64,000 bases of DNA from JAKLKS01 sp964370855 (GCA_964370855.1 CAYJMF010000010.1:23085-87084); one strand, 5' to 3'. Positions 29,688-39,057 are shown, counted from the stretch's first letter. The notes: generated from the letters alone by a model not told the origin. Made by a program: numbers and translations.

Positions 29688-32657
29688 CTACCGCAGCCGG
29701 CGCAGCAGCGGATCCGTCTCCGCCGCCCTCGCCGCCGCCATCGCCGCCGCCAGGGAAGACGGCGCCTCGGCCCCGAGTTCCTTCGCGAGCTCGTCCCCGG
29801 CCTGGAACGCGGCGAGCCGCACCCAGCGGTTGGAATCGCCGAGAGCCCGCGCGATCCCCTCCACGGCCGCGGGGGACTTCGACTTCCCCAGGGCGCGGAG
29901 CGCGTTCCGCCTCTCCCACGCCGAACTCGGGAATTCGGTCCCGACGAAGGCGACGAGGGCCGGCACCGCCGCTTCGCCGAGGGCCCCGAGCCGCTCCACG
30001 GCGGCGAGGCGCACGGGGAGCGGCACGTCCGCCCCGAGCGCCCCCATCAGGGCCCGCACCGCCTCCTCCCCTCCCGCGGCGCCGAGGCAGCCCGCCGCGG
30101 CCACCCCCTCGCTCTCCTTCTCCGAGCGGAGGAACCCCGCCACCGCCGGCGGGGCCTTCTTCAGCGCCGCCAGCGCGCCGAGCACCGTGGCCCGCGAGGA
30201 GGGGTCCTCGCCCAGCATCTCCGCGAAGCGGCCCTCCGCCTCGGCGGCCTGGAGCCCCGCCAGGGCGCGGACGGCGCCGCGGCGGACGATCCCCTCGGCG
30301 TCGCGGGTCTTCTCCAGGAGGGGAGGCACGACCTCCTCCCGGGGGAACTTCGAGAACACGACCTCCACGGCGCGGTACTCGAGCCCGTCCTTCGTGCCCA
30401 CCCGCTCCAGCGCCCGCGCGAGGGCCGGCTTCCCGAGCGCCACGAGCCGCTCCCGGGCGATGGGGACGATGACGCGGTTGTCCCCGACCTCCCAGCGGCA
30501 GGAGACGGCCCACAGCTTCTCGAGATCGTCCACGGTCTTCCCGTCGGCGCCGGCGACGGTGCCGTCCCGGTCCACCTCCGCCCGCGCCTTCTCCTCCGTC
30601 ATGGAGGTGGTTCCGGGGTCGCCGCTCCCGCCGGCGGCCACCTCCGCGTCGGGCCGGTCGATGCCGGCGCCGACGATGGAGGAGGTCCACGCCGCGCCGT
30701 CGCGGGTCCGCTCCGTGTAGACGTCCTTCCCCCCGGCGTCGGCGAGGATCCCGATGCCGCCGGTGCCCCGCGCCGGGGAGGCGTACCCCTGGACCCCGTC
30801 GTTCACGGCGGCGTAGCCGTCGTTGCCCCCCATGTCGATGAGGAAGGCCACGGAGTTGGTGAGGGCGCCGCCCTGGGTGCCGCCGGAGCCGGCGTAGTAG
30901 TCGTCGCCGCCGCGGTCCACGAGCATGCCGACGGCGTAGTCGTGGGCGCCCCCCATGCCGACGCCGTTCTTGAGGTAGTAGAGGTCGCTCCCGGCGCGAT
31001 CGAGCAGGATGCCCGCGGAGAGGTGGATGCCGGAGCCCTGACCGTACTGGCCGAGGTTGTAGGTGTCGTTGCCGTCGTCGTCCACGAGGATGCCGAGGGA
31101 GTACCAGTAGGAGGCGCCCTGTCCGTAGATGTCGGCGGTGTAGCGGTCATTGCCCTTCACGTCCACGAGCACGCCGACGCCGCCCGACGCGTCGGGCCGC
31201 ATGCCGATGGAGAACCCCTGGGAGAGGGACTGGTGGCGGTCGTTGTAGAGCGGCGCGTGGAGGTGGGCGCCGCCGGCGTCGTAGACGTCGTTCCCGTCGA
31301 GGTCGGCCAGCACGCCGCAGCCGCGGGTGGAGGCGAAGCCCTCGTTGAAGAGGTCCCCGTGGTAGAGGTCGTTGCCCCCCCTGTCGAGGAGGATCCCGAT
31401 GCCGAAGGCGCCGGCGCCGATGCCGAAGTCGCCGCAACGGTAGACGTCGTCCCCGCCCTCGTCCACGAGGATCCCGACGCCGGCGATGCCGGCGCCGAGG
31501 GAGGCGTTCCCCGCGTCGTAGAGATCGTTCCCGCCCCCGTCCCACTGGATGGCCACGCCGCCGAGAGCCGCGCCGAAGGAGAGGTCCCCGCGGCCGACGT
31601 AGCGGTCGTCGCCGGAGAGGTCGATGCAGACGGAGACCGGGCGGTCCTTGAGGATGGAGGCGGAGGCGCCGCCCAGCCAGGTGTCGTTCCCCCCGAGGTC
31701 GATGACGAGGATCGCGTCCTCGTCGAGGGCGTGGACGTCGTCGCCGGTGCCGTAGAGGACGACGATGCCGGCATCGGTCCGGATTCGCTCGCCCCCCCTC
31801 CACTCCTTCTCGAAGCCACCCTCCGCGCGGAGCGCATCGATCAACTCCTGAGCCAGGATGAGGGCGAACTGGGAGTCCACGCCGAGGTCGGCCAGCCCCT
31901 CCGAGTGCTCCTTCAGGAATTCGAGGAACCGCGCGTCCTCCAATTCCGGCGCGTCGATGACCAGAGCAGGCTTTTCCACCTGGCTTCCCATGGCCTTGCG
32001 GAGGAAGGGGGCCCGGTCAGCTCCTCCGGGGAGGACGGGGCGCCTCGCGGCAACGACCTTTCCGGTCCCGGGGTCGATCTCCCGGAGGCCCCCGTCGAGG
32101 GAGCCCTTCACCAGTTCCGTGGCAAGCGTCATCCGCCCCACCGCATCCCGGACACCGGGCCCGACCCGAGAAAGAGGGATCGCGGGAGCCGGAAAGGGTG
32201 TCGCCGTGGTCACGGGGTCCCCCCCGGCCATCTGGCCCCCCGCCCGGACCAGGAGCCGGAGCGGATCCCCGCTCCTCGCCTCCCTGTCCCACGCCTCCGC
32301 CTCGTTCCCCACCGAAAGCGGATCGTCCAGCGCCCGCCGCACGACCTGCAGCCGGAACGGGTCGTCGATGGGCTGCTTCTGGAACGCGAGGTCCCTGCGA
32401 TTGCAGTTGAGGATCGTGAGCCCCTCGTCCACGAGGCGCAGTTCGTCGAGGGTCCAGAATCCCCCCTCCACGGGTTCCGGCTCCCGCTCCGGCGGCGCCG
32501 GGGGCGGGGGCGGGTAGACGATGGCCGCGGGCGCCGGCGCGGGGACGGACGCGGGGACGGGCGTCCCCCCGGCGTCCCGGACTTCGCTGCCGCCGTCCGC
32601 CGCGCAGGCGGCGGCCAGCAGTACGAGCACGGGAGCGGCGATCCGGATTGCGGCCAT
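29688..32657 (-). CDS. Lipoprotein with GGNDxY repeat solenoid and C-terminal HEAT repeats
   Basis: The protein has 989 residues; ATG 32657 is chosen because AAAGGAGG precedes it at ideal spacing. The lipoprotein signal ends in LVLLAAACAAD. About residues 320-640 contain ten or more repeats of ~30 residues with the pattern GVGILVDxGGNDxYxxGxxGxG (for example ILLDRGGNDLYHGD and LGILVDDDGNDTYNLGQYGQ). They resemble a calcium-binding beta-solenoid related in spirit to RTX repeats but with a longer period. The C-terminal ~230 residues are HEAT/Armadillo-like helical repeats (GIVRRGAVRALAGLQAAEAE). It probably sits in the outer membrane or periplasm. The function is unknown; the combination of domains is unusual. 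Confidence 0.8.
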   Translation of the reverse strand: MAAIRIAAPVLVLLAAACAADGGSEVRDAGGTPVPASVPAPAPAAIVYPPPPPAPPEREPEPVEGGFWTLDELRLVDEGLTILNCNRRDLAFQKQPIDDPFRLQVVRRALDDPLSVGNEAEAWDREARSGDPLRLLVRAGGQMAGGDPVTTATPFPAPAIPLSRVGPGVRDAVGRMTLATELVKGSLDGGLREIDPGTGKVVAARRPVLPGGADRAPFLRKAMGSQVEKPALVIDAPELEDARFLEFLKEHSEGLADLGVDSQFALILAQELIDALRAEGGFEKEWRGGERIRTDAGIVVLYGTGDDVHALDEDAILVIDLGGNDTWLGGASASILKDRPVSVCIDLSGDDRYVGRGDLSFGAALGGVAIQWDGGGNDLYDAGNASLGAGIAGVGILVDEGGDDVYRCGDFGIGAGAFGIGILLDRGGNDLYHGDLFNEGFASTRGCGVLADLDGNDVYDAGGAHLHAPLYNDRHQSLSQGFSIGMRPDASGGVGVLVDVKGNDRYTADIYGQGASYWYSLGILVDDDGNDTYNLGQYGQGSGIHLSAGILLDRAGSDLYYLKNGVGMGGAHDYAVGMLVDRGGDDYYAGSGGTQGGALTNSVAFLIDMGGNDGYAAVNDGVQGYASPARGTGGIGILADAGGKDVYTERTRDGAAWTSSIVGAGIDRPDAEVAAGGSGDPGTTSMTEEKARAEVDRDGTVAGADGKTVDDLEKLWAVSCRWEVGDNRVIVPIARERLVALGKPALARALERVGTKDGLEYRAVEVVFSKFPREEVVPPLLEKTRDAEGIVRRGAVRALAGLQAAEAEGRFAEMLGEDPSSRATVLGALAALKKAPPAVAGFLRSEKESEGVAAAGCLGAAGGEEAVRALMGALGADVPLPVRLAAVERLGALGEAAVPALVAFVGTEFPSSAWERRNALRALGKSKSPAAVEGIARALGDSNRWVRLAAFQAGDELAKELGAEAPSSLAAAMAAARAAETDPLLRRLR

Positions 32658-32700
32658 GGGAGCCTCCTTTGGCACGCCATTCTCGCCCGGGAGGGGCTCT

Positions 32701-34338
32701 TCACCCCAGCATCGTCAGCAGCAACTGGGCGAGAATCACCTTCCCGATGAACGCCACCGGGTAGACCGACGCGTAGCCGACGTTGGGCTCCTCGCTCCCC
32801 GTGCGGTCCACGGCCCAGGCGAGCAGCGCCGGCTGGGTCTGGATCCCCCCGGCCATCCCGACGAGCAGCGTCATCGGGATGCGCAGCCAGATCCGCCCCG
32901 CCATGAACAGCGCCACCGCCGTCGTCGTCGTGATCACCGCCCCGAGCCCGAGCAGCGCCCAGCCCCCGCCGCCGGAGAGGGTGCCCACGAAGGCGCCCCC
33001 CGCCCGCGTCCCCACCCCCGCGAGGAACAGGACCATCCCGAACTGGCGCAGCGTCAGGTTCGCGCTGTAGGGCATCGTCCAGAGGAGCGGCCCCGTGCGC
33101 CCGAGCGAACCCAGGATCAGGGCGACCACCAGCGGCCCCCCGGCGAGCCCGAGCCGGAACCGGACCCCGCCGGGCAGTTCCACGGCCACCATCCCGAGCA
33201 CGATGCCGAGCGTCAGGCCCACGCTGAAGGAGAGGAGGTCGATCTCGCTCACGGCCCGGTAGGAGTCCCCGAGGAACTTCCCCGCCCTCTCGAGGTCCGG
33301 CACGCGGCCCACCACCCGAACCCTGTCTCCGAGCTCCAGCGTCGTCTCCCGCTCCGGCACGAACTCCGCGTCCCCGCGCCGCACCCGCGTGATCACCACC
33401 CCGAACCGCTCCGGCAGGCGCAGCTCCTCCACGGTGAACCCCGCCGCCTCCCGTCTCGACACGAAGATGCGCCGGTAGTCGAGCACCGCGCGGTCGAGGT
33501 CGAGCGGCGTCCGGTTCTCCTCGCCGAGGAACTCCGTCACCGCCGCCACCTCCTCCGGGGGGCCGACCAGGGTGAGCTGGTCCCCCTCCTCGAGGAGCGT
33601 GCCGTCGAGGGCGACCTCGAGGAGCCCGTCGCGGCGCCGGTGGCGCGCGAAGACGACCCGCCAGCCGTGGGCCCGCAGGAGCTCGCCGAGGGTCCGCCCC
33701 ACGGCCCGGGGGCGGAAGACGCGGACCGTGCGCGCGTCGAGCCCCCCGGCGCCGGGCACCACCCCGGCGAGGCCCGCCGCGTCCCGCCCCGCGTCGGGCC
33801 GGAACCGCCGCCACGCCGCCTCCATGGCGAGGAGCATCCCCCCCACGCCGAAGGGGTAGGCGAGGGAGTAGGCGACGACGGGCTCGAGGAGGCGGCGCTC
33901 GAGGTCGGCGCCGCCGGCGTTCTGGAGGGATTCCAGCACCGCGGCGAGGGCCGGCGTGTTCGTGAGCCCCCCGGAGAAGGCCCCCGCGGCGAGGGCGCCG
34001 CCGACGCCGAGGAGGCGCGCCGTTCCGGCGGCGACGAGGGTGGCGAGAACGAGGACGCCGAGCACGAGGACGGTGTCCCGCATTCCCCGGCGGCGGAGGG
34101 AGGCGAAGAAGGAGGGGCCGTAGGAGAGGCCGAGGGCGTAGACGAAGAGGGCGAGGCCCGAGAGGTAGGCCTCCTCGGGCAGGCGGAGCGACGGGTCGAG
34201 GGCGCCGAAGGCGAGGCCGGTGAAGAGCACCGCCGCGAGGCCGAGACGGGTCGCCTTCCCCGCGGCGTAGCCCACCGCCGCCACCGCGAGGAGGAGGAGG
34301 AGCGGATTCCCGGCCAGGAGTCGGATCATCCCCTGCAT
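32701..34338 (-). CDS. AspT/YidE/YbjL-family membrane transporter with TrkA-C domains
   Basis: The protein has 545 residues from ATG at 34338. It has the family's symmetric layout: five or six N-terminal TM segments including AGAFSGGLTNTPALAAVLES, a central cytoplasmic part with two RCK/TrkA-C domains (VRVFRPRAVGRTLGELLRAH, then LLEEGDQLTLVGPPEEVAAV and TLELGDRVRVVGRVPDLERA), and a second TM half with GGIQTQPALLAWA. The GG-T-TPAL and GG-Q-TQPAL motifs are the inverted-repeat signatures of the aspartate:alanine exchanger family. It is full length. The substrate is unknown: likely a dicarboxylate or amino acid. It starts 141 bp downstream of the YeiH-like gene. Confidence 0.85.
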   Translation of the reverse strand: MQGMIRLLAGNPLLLLLAVAAVGYAAGKATRLGLAAVLFTGLAFGALDPSLRLPEEAYLSGLALFVYALGLSYGPSFFASLRRRGMRDTVLVLGVLVLATLVAAGTARLLGVGGALAAGAFSGGLTNTPALAAVLESLQNAGGADLERRLLEPVVAYSLAYPFGVGGMLLAMEAAWRRFRPDAGRDAAGLAGVVPGAGGLDARTVRVFRPRAVGRTLGELLRAHGWRVVFARHRRRDGLLEVALDGTLLEEGDQLTLVGPPEEVAAVTEFLGEENRTPLDLDRAVLDYRRIFVSRREAAGFTVEELRLPERFGVVITRVRRGDAEFVPERETTLELGDRVRVVGRVPDLERAGKFLGDSYRAVSEIDLLSFSVGLTLGIVLGMVAVELPGGVRFRLGLAGGPLVVALILGSLGRTGPLLWTMPYSANLTLRQFGMVLFLAGVGTRAGGAFVGTLSGGGGWALLGLGAVITTTTAVALFMAGRIWLRIPMTLLVGMAGGIQTQPALLAWAVDRTGSEEPNVGYASVYPVAFIGKVILAQLLLTMLG

Positions 34339-34479
34339 GGGCGATGGGGCGGGGCCCCGCCGGGGCCGGTTCCGGGAGGGGCGGGCCGCACGGTGCTGCC
34401 TTCCGATCCTGGATCACCGCGGGACGGGATCGCCGGGTTCGCCGGGAGCGGACCGTGACGGGGTCCGCGACGCCCGTCA

Positions 34480-35634
34480 TCACCCGGCGAGGCGGGCCGC
34501 GAGGGCGGCGATGCCGAGCGCCGCCGCCGCCACCGCCGTCGCCGCGCCGGCGCCGAGGAGGAGGGGACGGGGGCCGAGCTCCTTCAGCGTCGCGAACCGC
34601 GTCGTCAGGCCGAGGGCCGCCATGGCGGCGCCGAGGCAGGCGTCGGAGCCGAAGGACTCGATCCCCCGGGTCAGCGACTTCCACGCGCCGGCATCGAAGA
34701 GCCCGAGGGCGAGACCGCCCTCGAGGCCGGCGTCCCCCGCCGTGCGGAGGAGGGCCATGGCGAGGAACCCGAGCACGAAGAGCGGGAACAGCTTCCCGAG
34801 GGCGATCCTCTTCCCGGCGCCGCCGGTCCGCCGCGCGTGGGAGAGGGCCAGCAGCGGCACGACGGCCACGAGGAAGGTGTTGCGCACGAGCTTCGTCACC
34901 AGGGCCGCGTTCATGGCCGCGTCGTCGAGAAAGGCCGACCTGTAGGCCAGCGCCGCGCCGGTCACCTGGGAGGTGTCGTGGATGGCGGTCCCGAGGAAGA
35001 GCCCCGCCGCCCCCGGCGCGTCGGCGAAGAGCAGGTGGGCCAGCGGCGGGAAGAGGAGCATCCCGAGGAGCCCGAAGAGCGTCACGTTGGCCACGGTGTA
35101 GGCGACCTCCCGCTCCTCGGCGTCGATGGCCGGCGCGACGGCCAGCGTCGCCGTCACCCCGCAGATGGCCGTGGAGGCGGCGGCGAGGACTCCGAGGCGC
35201 TCCGACACCCCGAGCGCGCGGGCGAGCCGGAGCGAGACGAGGAGCGCCAGGACCACGATCACCACCACCGCCGGGAGCGCGACGCCGCCGGAGCGGGCCA
35301 CGGCCAGCAGGCTCAACCGGATCCCCACGAGCACGATGCCGAGGCGGAGCACCCTCTTCACGCAGAAGTCGAGACCGGGCCGGAACACCCCGTGGACGCC
35401 GACGGTGTTGGCGAGGAGGAGGCCGAGGAGCACGGCGAGGGTGACGCCGGGCACCGGGCTCTTCCCCGACGGGACCAGCCCCCCGATCCCCTCCGCCCCG
35501 AAAGAGGCCACCCACACGAGGGCCGCCGCCGCCGCGACCCCGGGAAGGAGGATGTGGGCGGAGCGGAGGGGTACCCCGAGGAGCGCGCTCTCGAGCGTCG
35601 AGGGGCGGGCGGGGCCGGGGCCGGGGCCGTTCAC
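34480..35634 (-). CDS. YeiH-family (UPF0324) putative sulfate exporter / anion transporter
   Basis: The protein has 384 residues if it starts at GTG 35634. The frame stays open further upstream, but those codons lie in the GTGTCAGAC repeat, so a start inside the repeat (35673) is not accepted. About ten TM segments are present. The conserved YeiH motifs are GVTLAVLLGLLLANTVG, VLRLGIVLVGIRLSLL, ASTAICGVTATLAVAPAIDA and LGTAIHDTSQVTGAA. The family is annotated as sulfate exporter or UPF0324; experimental evidence is limited. The gene is intact, with normal length for the family. Confidence 0.85.
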   Translation of the reverse strand: MNGPGPGPARPSTLESALLGVPLRSAHILLPGVAAAAALVWVASFGAEGIGGLVPSGKSPVPGVTLAVLLGLLLANTVGVHGVFRPGLDFCVKRVLRLGIVLVGIRLSLLAVARSGGVALPAVVVIVVLALLVSLRLARALGVSERLGVLAAASTAICGVTATLAVAPAIDAEEREVAYTVANVTLFGLLGMLLFPPLAHLLFADAPGAAGLFLGTAIHDTSQVTGAALAYRSAFLDDAAMNAALVTKLVRNTFLVAVVPLLALSHARRTGGAGKRIALGKLFPLFVLGFLAMALLRTAGDAGLEGGLALGLFDAGAWKSLTRGIESFGSDACLGAAMAALGLTTRFATLKELGPRPLLLGAGAATAVAAAALGIAALAARLAG

Positions 35635-35650
35635 GGGGCCGAACGATACG

Positions 35651-35806
35651 GACAGCAGAACGGTGTCAGACACCTATTTGTCGGAGGCGGGAGTCCCCCG
35701 TCCGGGCGAAAGGGCCCCGCCTCCGANNNNNNNNNNGGGGCCGCCCCGCGCGCGGCACCCCCCCCCCCCCCCAAAAAAACTGGTTGTCAGACACCGTTCT
35801 GCTGTC
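35651..35806. repeat. GTGTCAGAC-family inverted repeat interrupted by an assembly gap (N at 35727-35736)
   Basis: The left arm GACAGCAGAACGGTGTCAGA is followed by CACC (35651-35674). The right arm at 35782-35806 is its near-perfect inverse (mismatches at two positions). Between them are a short GC-rich stretch, ten Ns, and a C-run and A-run (about 35757-35780). The element is the likely reason the assembly broke here. The true internal length is unknown. The core GTGTCAGAC recurs at 40931 and 60686. Confidence 0.7.
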
Positions 35807-35870
35807 GACTCCGTTCGGCTGTCGGGGTACCGTGGTCCCTCCGGCGTCCTCCCCACGGAGCCCCCCCCCC

Positions 35871-37598
35871 ATGCCCTCCCCCATCCGCGTGCAGCGTCCC
35901 GGCGAGTTCCCCCGGGTCCACGTCCCCGCCGCCGCCGACCTCGCCGACGAGGCGACCCTGAAGGGACTCCTCGACGAGCTCGAGGCCCGCCCCCTCGACT
36001 CCCCCGCCGCCCTGGAGAAGTGGCTCGCCGACATGGACGAGGTCTTCTCCTGCTTCGTCGAGGAGGCCTCCCGGCGCAACATCGAGATGACCTGCGCCAC
36101 CGACGACCCCGAGGCCGAGAAGCGCCACCTCCACGTCGTCCGGGACCTCCACCCCCTGGTGGCCCCCGTGGCGGAGCGCCTCTCGCGGAAGTACCTCGCC
36201 TGTCCCCACCGCAAGGCCCTCGACGCCGCCCTCTACGCCGTCCACGACCGCAACGAGGAGATCGACGTCCGCCTCTTCCGCCAGGAGAACGTGGAGCTCG
36301 GCAAGCGGGAATCCATGGAGAAGCAGAAGTACCAGAAGGCCATGGGCGCCATGTCCGTCACGTGGAACGGGGAGGAGCGGACCCTCGAGCAGATGGCCGT
36401 CCTCCAGCAGTCCGCGGACCGCGCCGAGCGGGAGAAGGCGTGGCGGCTCGTCACCGACCGCCGCCTCCGGGACCGCGCGACCCTCGACGGGATGTTCGAC
36501 GGCCTGGTGAAGCTCCGCCACGAGATGGCCCGCAACGCCGGCTTCCCCGACTTCGTCGAGTACACCTTCCCCCGCAAGCACCGCTTCGACTACACCCCCG
36601 CCGACTGCGTCGCCTTCCACGAAGCCGCCGAGGCCTGCGCCGTCCCCTTCCTCCGCCGCATGGACGCCCGCCGCCGCGCGCGCCTGAAGCTCCCCGCTCT
36701 CCGCCCCTGGGACCTCGGCGTGGACGAGACCGGCCGCCCGCCGCTGCGCCCCTTCGCCACGCCGGAGGAGCTGACCGACGGCTGCCTCGAGATCTTCCGC
36801 GGACTCGACCCCGAGGTCGGCGCGGCCTTCGGGATGATGAAGGAGCGGGGGCTCCTCGATCTCGGCAGCCGCAGGGGGAAGGCCCCCGGCGGCTACCAGT
36901 CCACCCTCCACGAGGTGCGGCTCCCCTTCATCTTCATGAACGCCGCGGGGATGGACCGCGACGTCTTCACGCTGCTGCACGAGGGGGGCCACGCCTTCCA
37001 CAGCGTGCTGTCGCGGAAGCAGCCCCTCCTGTCCTACCGCGGCGTCCCCCACGAGTTCGCCGAGGTCGCGAGCATGGGGATGGAGCTGCTGTGCCAGGAC
37101 CGGCTCGCGCCGTTCTACGACGAGGAGGAGGCGGCCCGGAGCCTGCGCGCCCACCTCGAGGGCACCATCTCGCTGCTGCCCTGGGTCGCCACCATCGACG
37201 CCTTCCAGCACTGGATCTACCGCAACCCCGGGCACACGGCGGAGGAGCGGAGCGTGGCCTTCCGCGGGCTCGTGGCCCGCTTCGGCAACGACATCGACTG
37301 GAGCGGGCTCGAGGAGGCGCGGGACTGGATGTGGCACCGCCAGCTCCACGTCTTCCTCTACCCCTTCTACTACATCGAGTACGCCATCGCGCAGATGGGG
37401 GCGCTGCAGCTGTGGGTCAACCACCGCCGCGACCCGGCGAAGGCGCTGGCGCAGTACAAGGCCGGGCTCGCGCTCGGCGGGAGCCGTCCGCTCCCGGAGC
37501 TCTTCGCGACGGCGGGCCTCAAGTTCGACCTCTCCCGCCGCATGCTGGAGCCCCTCGTCGCCGAGGTGGAGGAGGTCCTCGCCGGCCTCCCGGAGTAG
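35871..37598 (+). CDS. M3-family oligopeptidase (oligoendopeptidase F-like)
   Basis: The protein has 575 residues from ATG at 35871; upstream in-frame codons lie in the repeat and C-run. The catalytic zinc motif HEGGH is at residues 370-374 in TLLHEGGHAFHSVLSR, with the third ligand Glu in FAEVASMGMELL (about 398). The substrate-site motif KAPGGYQSTLHEVRLPFIFM and the family Tyr/His region FLYPFYYIEYAIAQMGALQ are both present. It lacks a signal peptide, so it is cytosolic, cleaving short peptides. The length is normal. No partner genes are adjacent. Confidence 0.92.
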   Translation: MPSPIRVQRPGEFPRVHVPAAADLADEATLKGLLDELEARPLDSPAALEKWLADMDEVFSCFVEEASRRNIEMTCATDDPEAEKRHLHVVRDLHPLVAPVAERLSRKYLACPHRKALDAALYAVHDRNEEIDVRLFRQENVELGKRESMEKQKYQKAMGAMSVTWNGEERTLEQMAVLQQSADRAEREKAWRLVTDRRLRDRATLDGMFDGLVKLRHEMARNAGFPDFVEYTFPRKHRFDYTPADCVAFHEAAEACAVPFLRRMDARRRARLKLPALRPWDLGVDETGRPPLRPFATPEELTDGCLEIFRGLDPEVGAAFGMMKERGLLDLGSRRGKAPGGYQSTLHEVRLPFIFMNAAGMDRDVFTLLHEGGHAFHSVLSRKQPLLSYRGVPHEFAEVASMGMELLCQDRLAPFYDEEEAARSLRAHLEGTISLLPWVATIDAFQHWIYRNPGHTAEERSVAFRGLVARFGNDIDWSGLEEARDWMWHRQLHVFLYPFYYIEYAIAQMGALQLWVNHRRDPAKALAQYKAGLALGGSRPLPELFATAGLKFDLSRRMLEPLVAEVEEVLAGLPE

Positions 37599-37676
37599 AG
37601 GAGGGGGATACCGTACCCGACCCGATTCATCGGGCTTCGGAGGGACCGGCGACTCCCCCCCCTCCCGCCGGCGGGC

Positions 37677-38015
37677 CTACTTCGCCAGCCGGCGCTCCGC
37701 CTCGAGCCAGATCTCGAAGTCCTGGCCGACGGGACGGCGGCGCTCCTCCCAGATTTCGCGCGCGACGCGGGCGACGTCGGCCTTCGCCGGCGCGGGCCTG
37801 GGGGCGGGAGCGGGCTTCGGGGCGGCGGCCTTCGGGGCAGGCACCGGGGCGGCGGCCTTCGGGGCAGGCACCGGCGCGGCGGCGGCCTTCGGGGCAGGCA
37901 CCGGCGCGGCGGCGGCCGGCGCGACGACGGGGGCGGGGGCGGGGGCGACGACGGGGGCGTTGACGGGCGCTGCGAGTTTCGGCTTCGGAGCGGACTTCCG
38001 GGACTTCTTCGACAC
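37677..38015 (-). CDS. DUF2934 protein with Ala/Pro/Lys tandem repeats
   Basis: The protein has 112 residues; GTG 38015 is chosen because AGGAGG stands six bases upstream. The N-terminus is basic (MSKKSRKSAPKPK). The middle consists of near-identical repeats of APVPAPKAAA (nt about 37810-37920, 30-33 bp units). The C-terminal ~30 residues (VAREIWEERRRPVGQDFEIW, then LEAERRL) are the DUF2934 motif, a short helical element found in small proteins of many Proteobacteria and Planctomycetota, of unknown role. The linker resembles the extended PAK-rich tails of histone-like proteins, so nucleic-acid contact is possible but unproven. Repeat number may vary between strains. Confidence 0.75.
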   Translation of the reverse strand: MSKKSRKSAPKPKLAAPVNAPVVAPAPAPVVAPAAAAPVPAPKAAAAPVPAPKAAAPVPAPKAAAPKPAPAPRPAPAKADVARVAREIWEERRRPVGQDFEIWLEAERRLAK

Positions 38016-38456
38016 TTCACACCTCCTGGAGCGGACGCCGGGCGGGATCGGGCCCCGGGACACGTTCCGGGGGTACCGGGGGTCCCTCCCATGGGGACCG
38101 CAGCCCGGCTTCGGGCTGGACCCCGCATCCTAGGCCCTGCGGGCCGCTGCTCACAACGAAACGGACGCGCGGGGGGCGGGCGGCGGTCCACCGCCCGTGA
38201 CCGGGCCGCGGGGGAGGAACGGGCCCGGGCCCCCCGTCGGGGGGCCCGGCCCCCCCCCCGCGCCCCGGGCCCCGGGGGGAGAGCAAGACTGAGCTTGCCC
38301 CGGGNNNNNNNNNNGGGGGGTGCTAAAATTTACCGGGCGGGGGGGGGGGGGGGGGGGGGGCCCCCGCGGGGGCCGGGGGGGGGGGGGGGGGCGGGGCGGG
38401 GGCCCCGGGGGGGGGGCCGGGGCCCCCCGTCGGAGCCGCGGGCCCGTTGCGGATCG
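38016..38456. other. Intergenic region with assembly gap (N at 38305-38314) and G-homopolymers
   Basis: No supported gene lies in these 441 bp. The flanks of the gap are low-quality-looking: long G/C runs at about 38337-38425 broken by short C blocks, and the odd ATGC-poor text GGTGCTAAAATTTACCGGGC directly right of the Ns. These runs look like assembly or homopolymer artefacts and should not be interpreted biologically. Confidence 0.7.
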
Positions 38457-38921
38457 CTACAGTTCGATGCCCGAGGGCCCCTCCTTCAGGGACACCTTGA
38501 TGTCGGAGTAGTGGGACCCCGCGAGGAAGGCCCCCTTGGCCTTGAGGACCCGCTTCCCCTCGGCCCCCTTCATGGCGCCCACGAGGAAGAGGGAACCCTC
38601 CCCGTTGGAGCCGCTGAAGTGGAACTTCCCGTTTCCGGCGGCGCCGTCGAGGGAGACGACGAAGTCCTCGTCGGTCCCCTCCCCGAACACGACGAGTGTG
38701 CCCGAGGTCGAGGTCCCCTCCTGGTTGACGACGAGCCCCATGAGGGAGGTGTCGCTGCCCGACTCCTCCTGCTGGGGATCGATGACCTGGTTCTTCGACT
38801 TGAGGGTTCCGGCGTACTCCCCCTGGATGTTCTCGAGGGGGGCCGCCGCCGAGGACGGAGTCACCGCGATCGCGACACCGAAGAGGGCCGCGGCGAGGCC
38901 GCGGAGGAATCCACTCGACAT
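38457..38921 (-). CDS. Hypothetical secreted protein
   Basis: The protein has 154 residues from ATG at 38921, with GGGAG eight bases upstream. A Sec signal peptide is present (MSSGFLRGLAAALFGVAIAV, then TPSSAAA). The mature part starts PLENIQGEYAGTLKSKNQV and is beta-rich with repeated small strands (GTLVVFGEGTDEDFVVSLDG, GKFHFSGSNGEGSLFLVGAM). It resembles small lipocalin-like or beta-sandwich secreted proteins, but no family is recognised. It is monocistronic, 136 bp from the end of the DUF2330 gene on the same strand. Confidence 0.7.
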   Translation of the reverse strand: MSSGFLRGLAAALFGVAIAVTPSSAAAPLENIQGEYAGTLKSKNQVIDPQQEESGSDTSLMGLVVNQEGTSTSGTLVVFGEGTDEDFVVSLDGAAGNGKFHFSGSNGEGSLFLVGAMKGAEGKRVLKAKGAFLAGSHYSDIKVSLKEGPSGIEL

Positions 38922-39057
38922 GGCGCATCTCCCTTTCTCCCACCACATTTCCCCGGGTCCGGACCCGCGTCCGGCGCCCGCTCGGCGGGTGCGAGATGGT
39001 ACCCGGGGAGGAGGGGGGCTGGGAAGGGGGGAGAGCGACCCGGTCGAAGGGGGCTCC

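Noticed and set aside
34339..34479. Possible small gene between the two transporter genes
   Set aside because: Only short GC-rich frames without start signals are present. The region is too short and shows no coding pattern.
35635..35673. Upstream extension of the YeiH-like gene to GTG 35673
   Set aside because: The added codons come from the GTGTCAGAC repeat. Family members start near the GTG at 35634.
38333..38425. G-quadruplex-like G-run region
   Set aside because: It directly flanks an N gap and alternates with C blocks in a way typical of a low-quality contig end, so it is treated as artefact.
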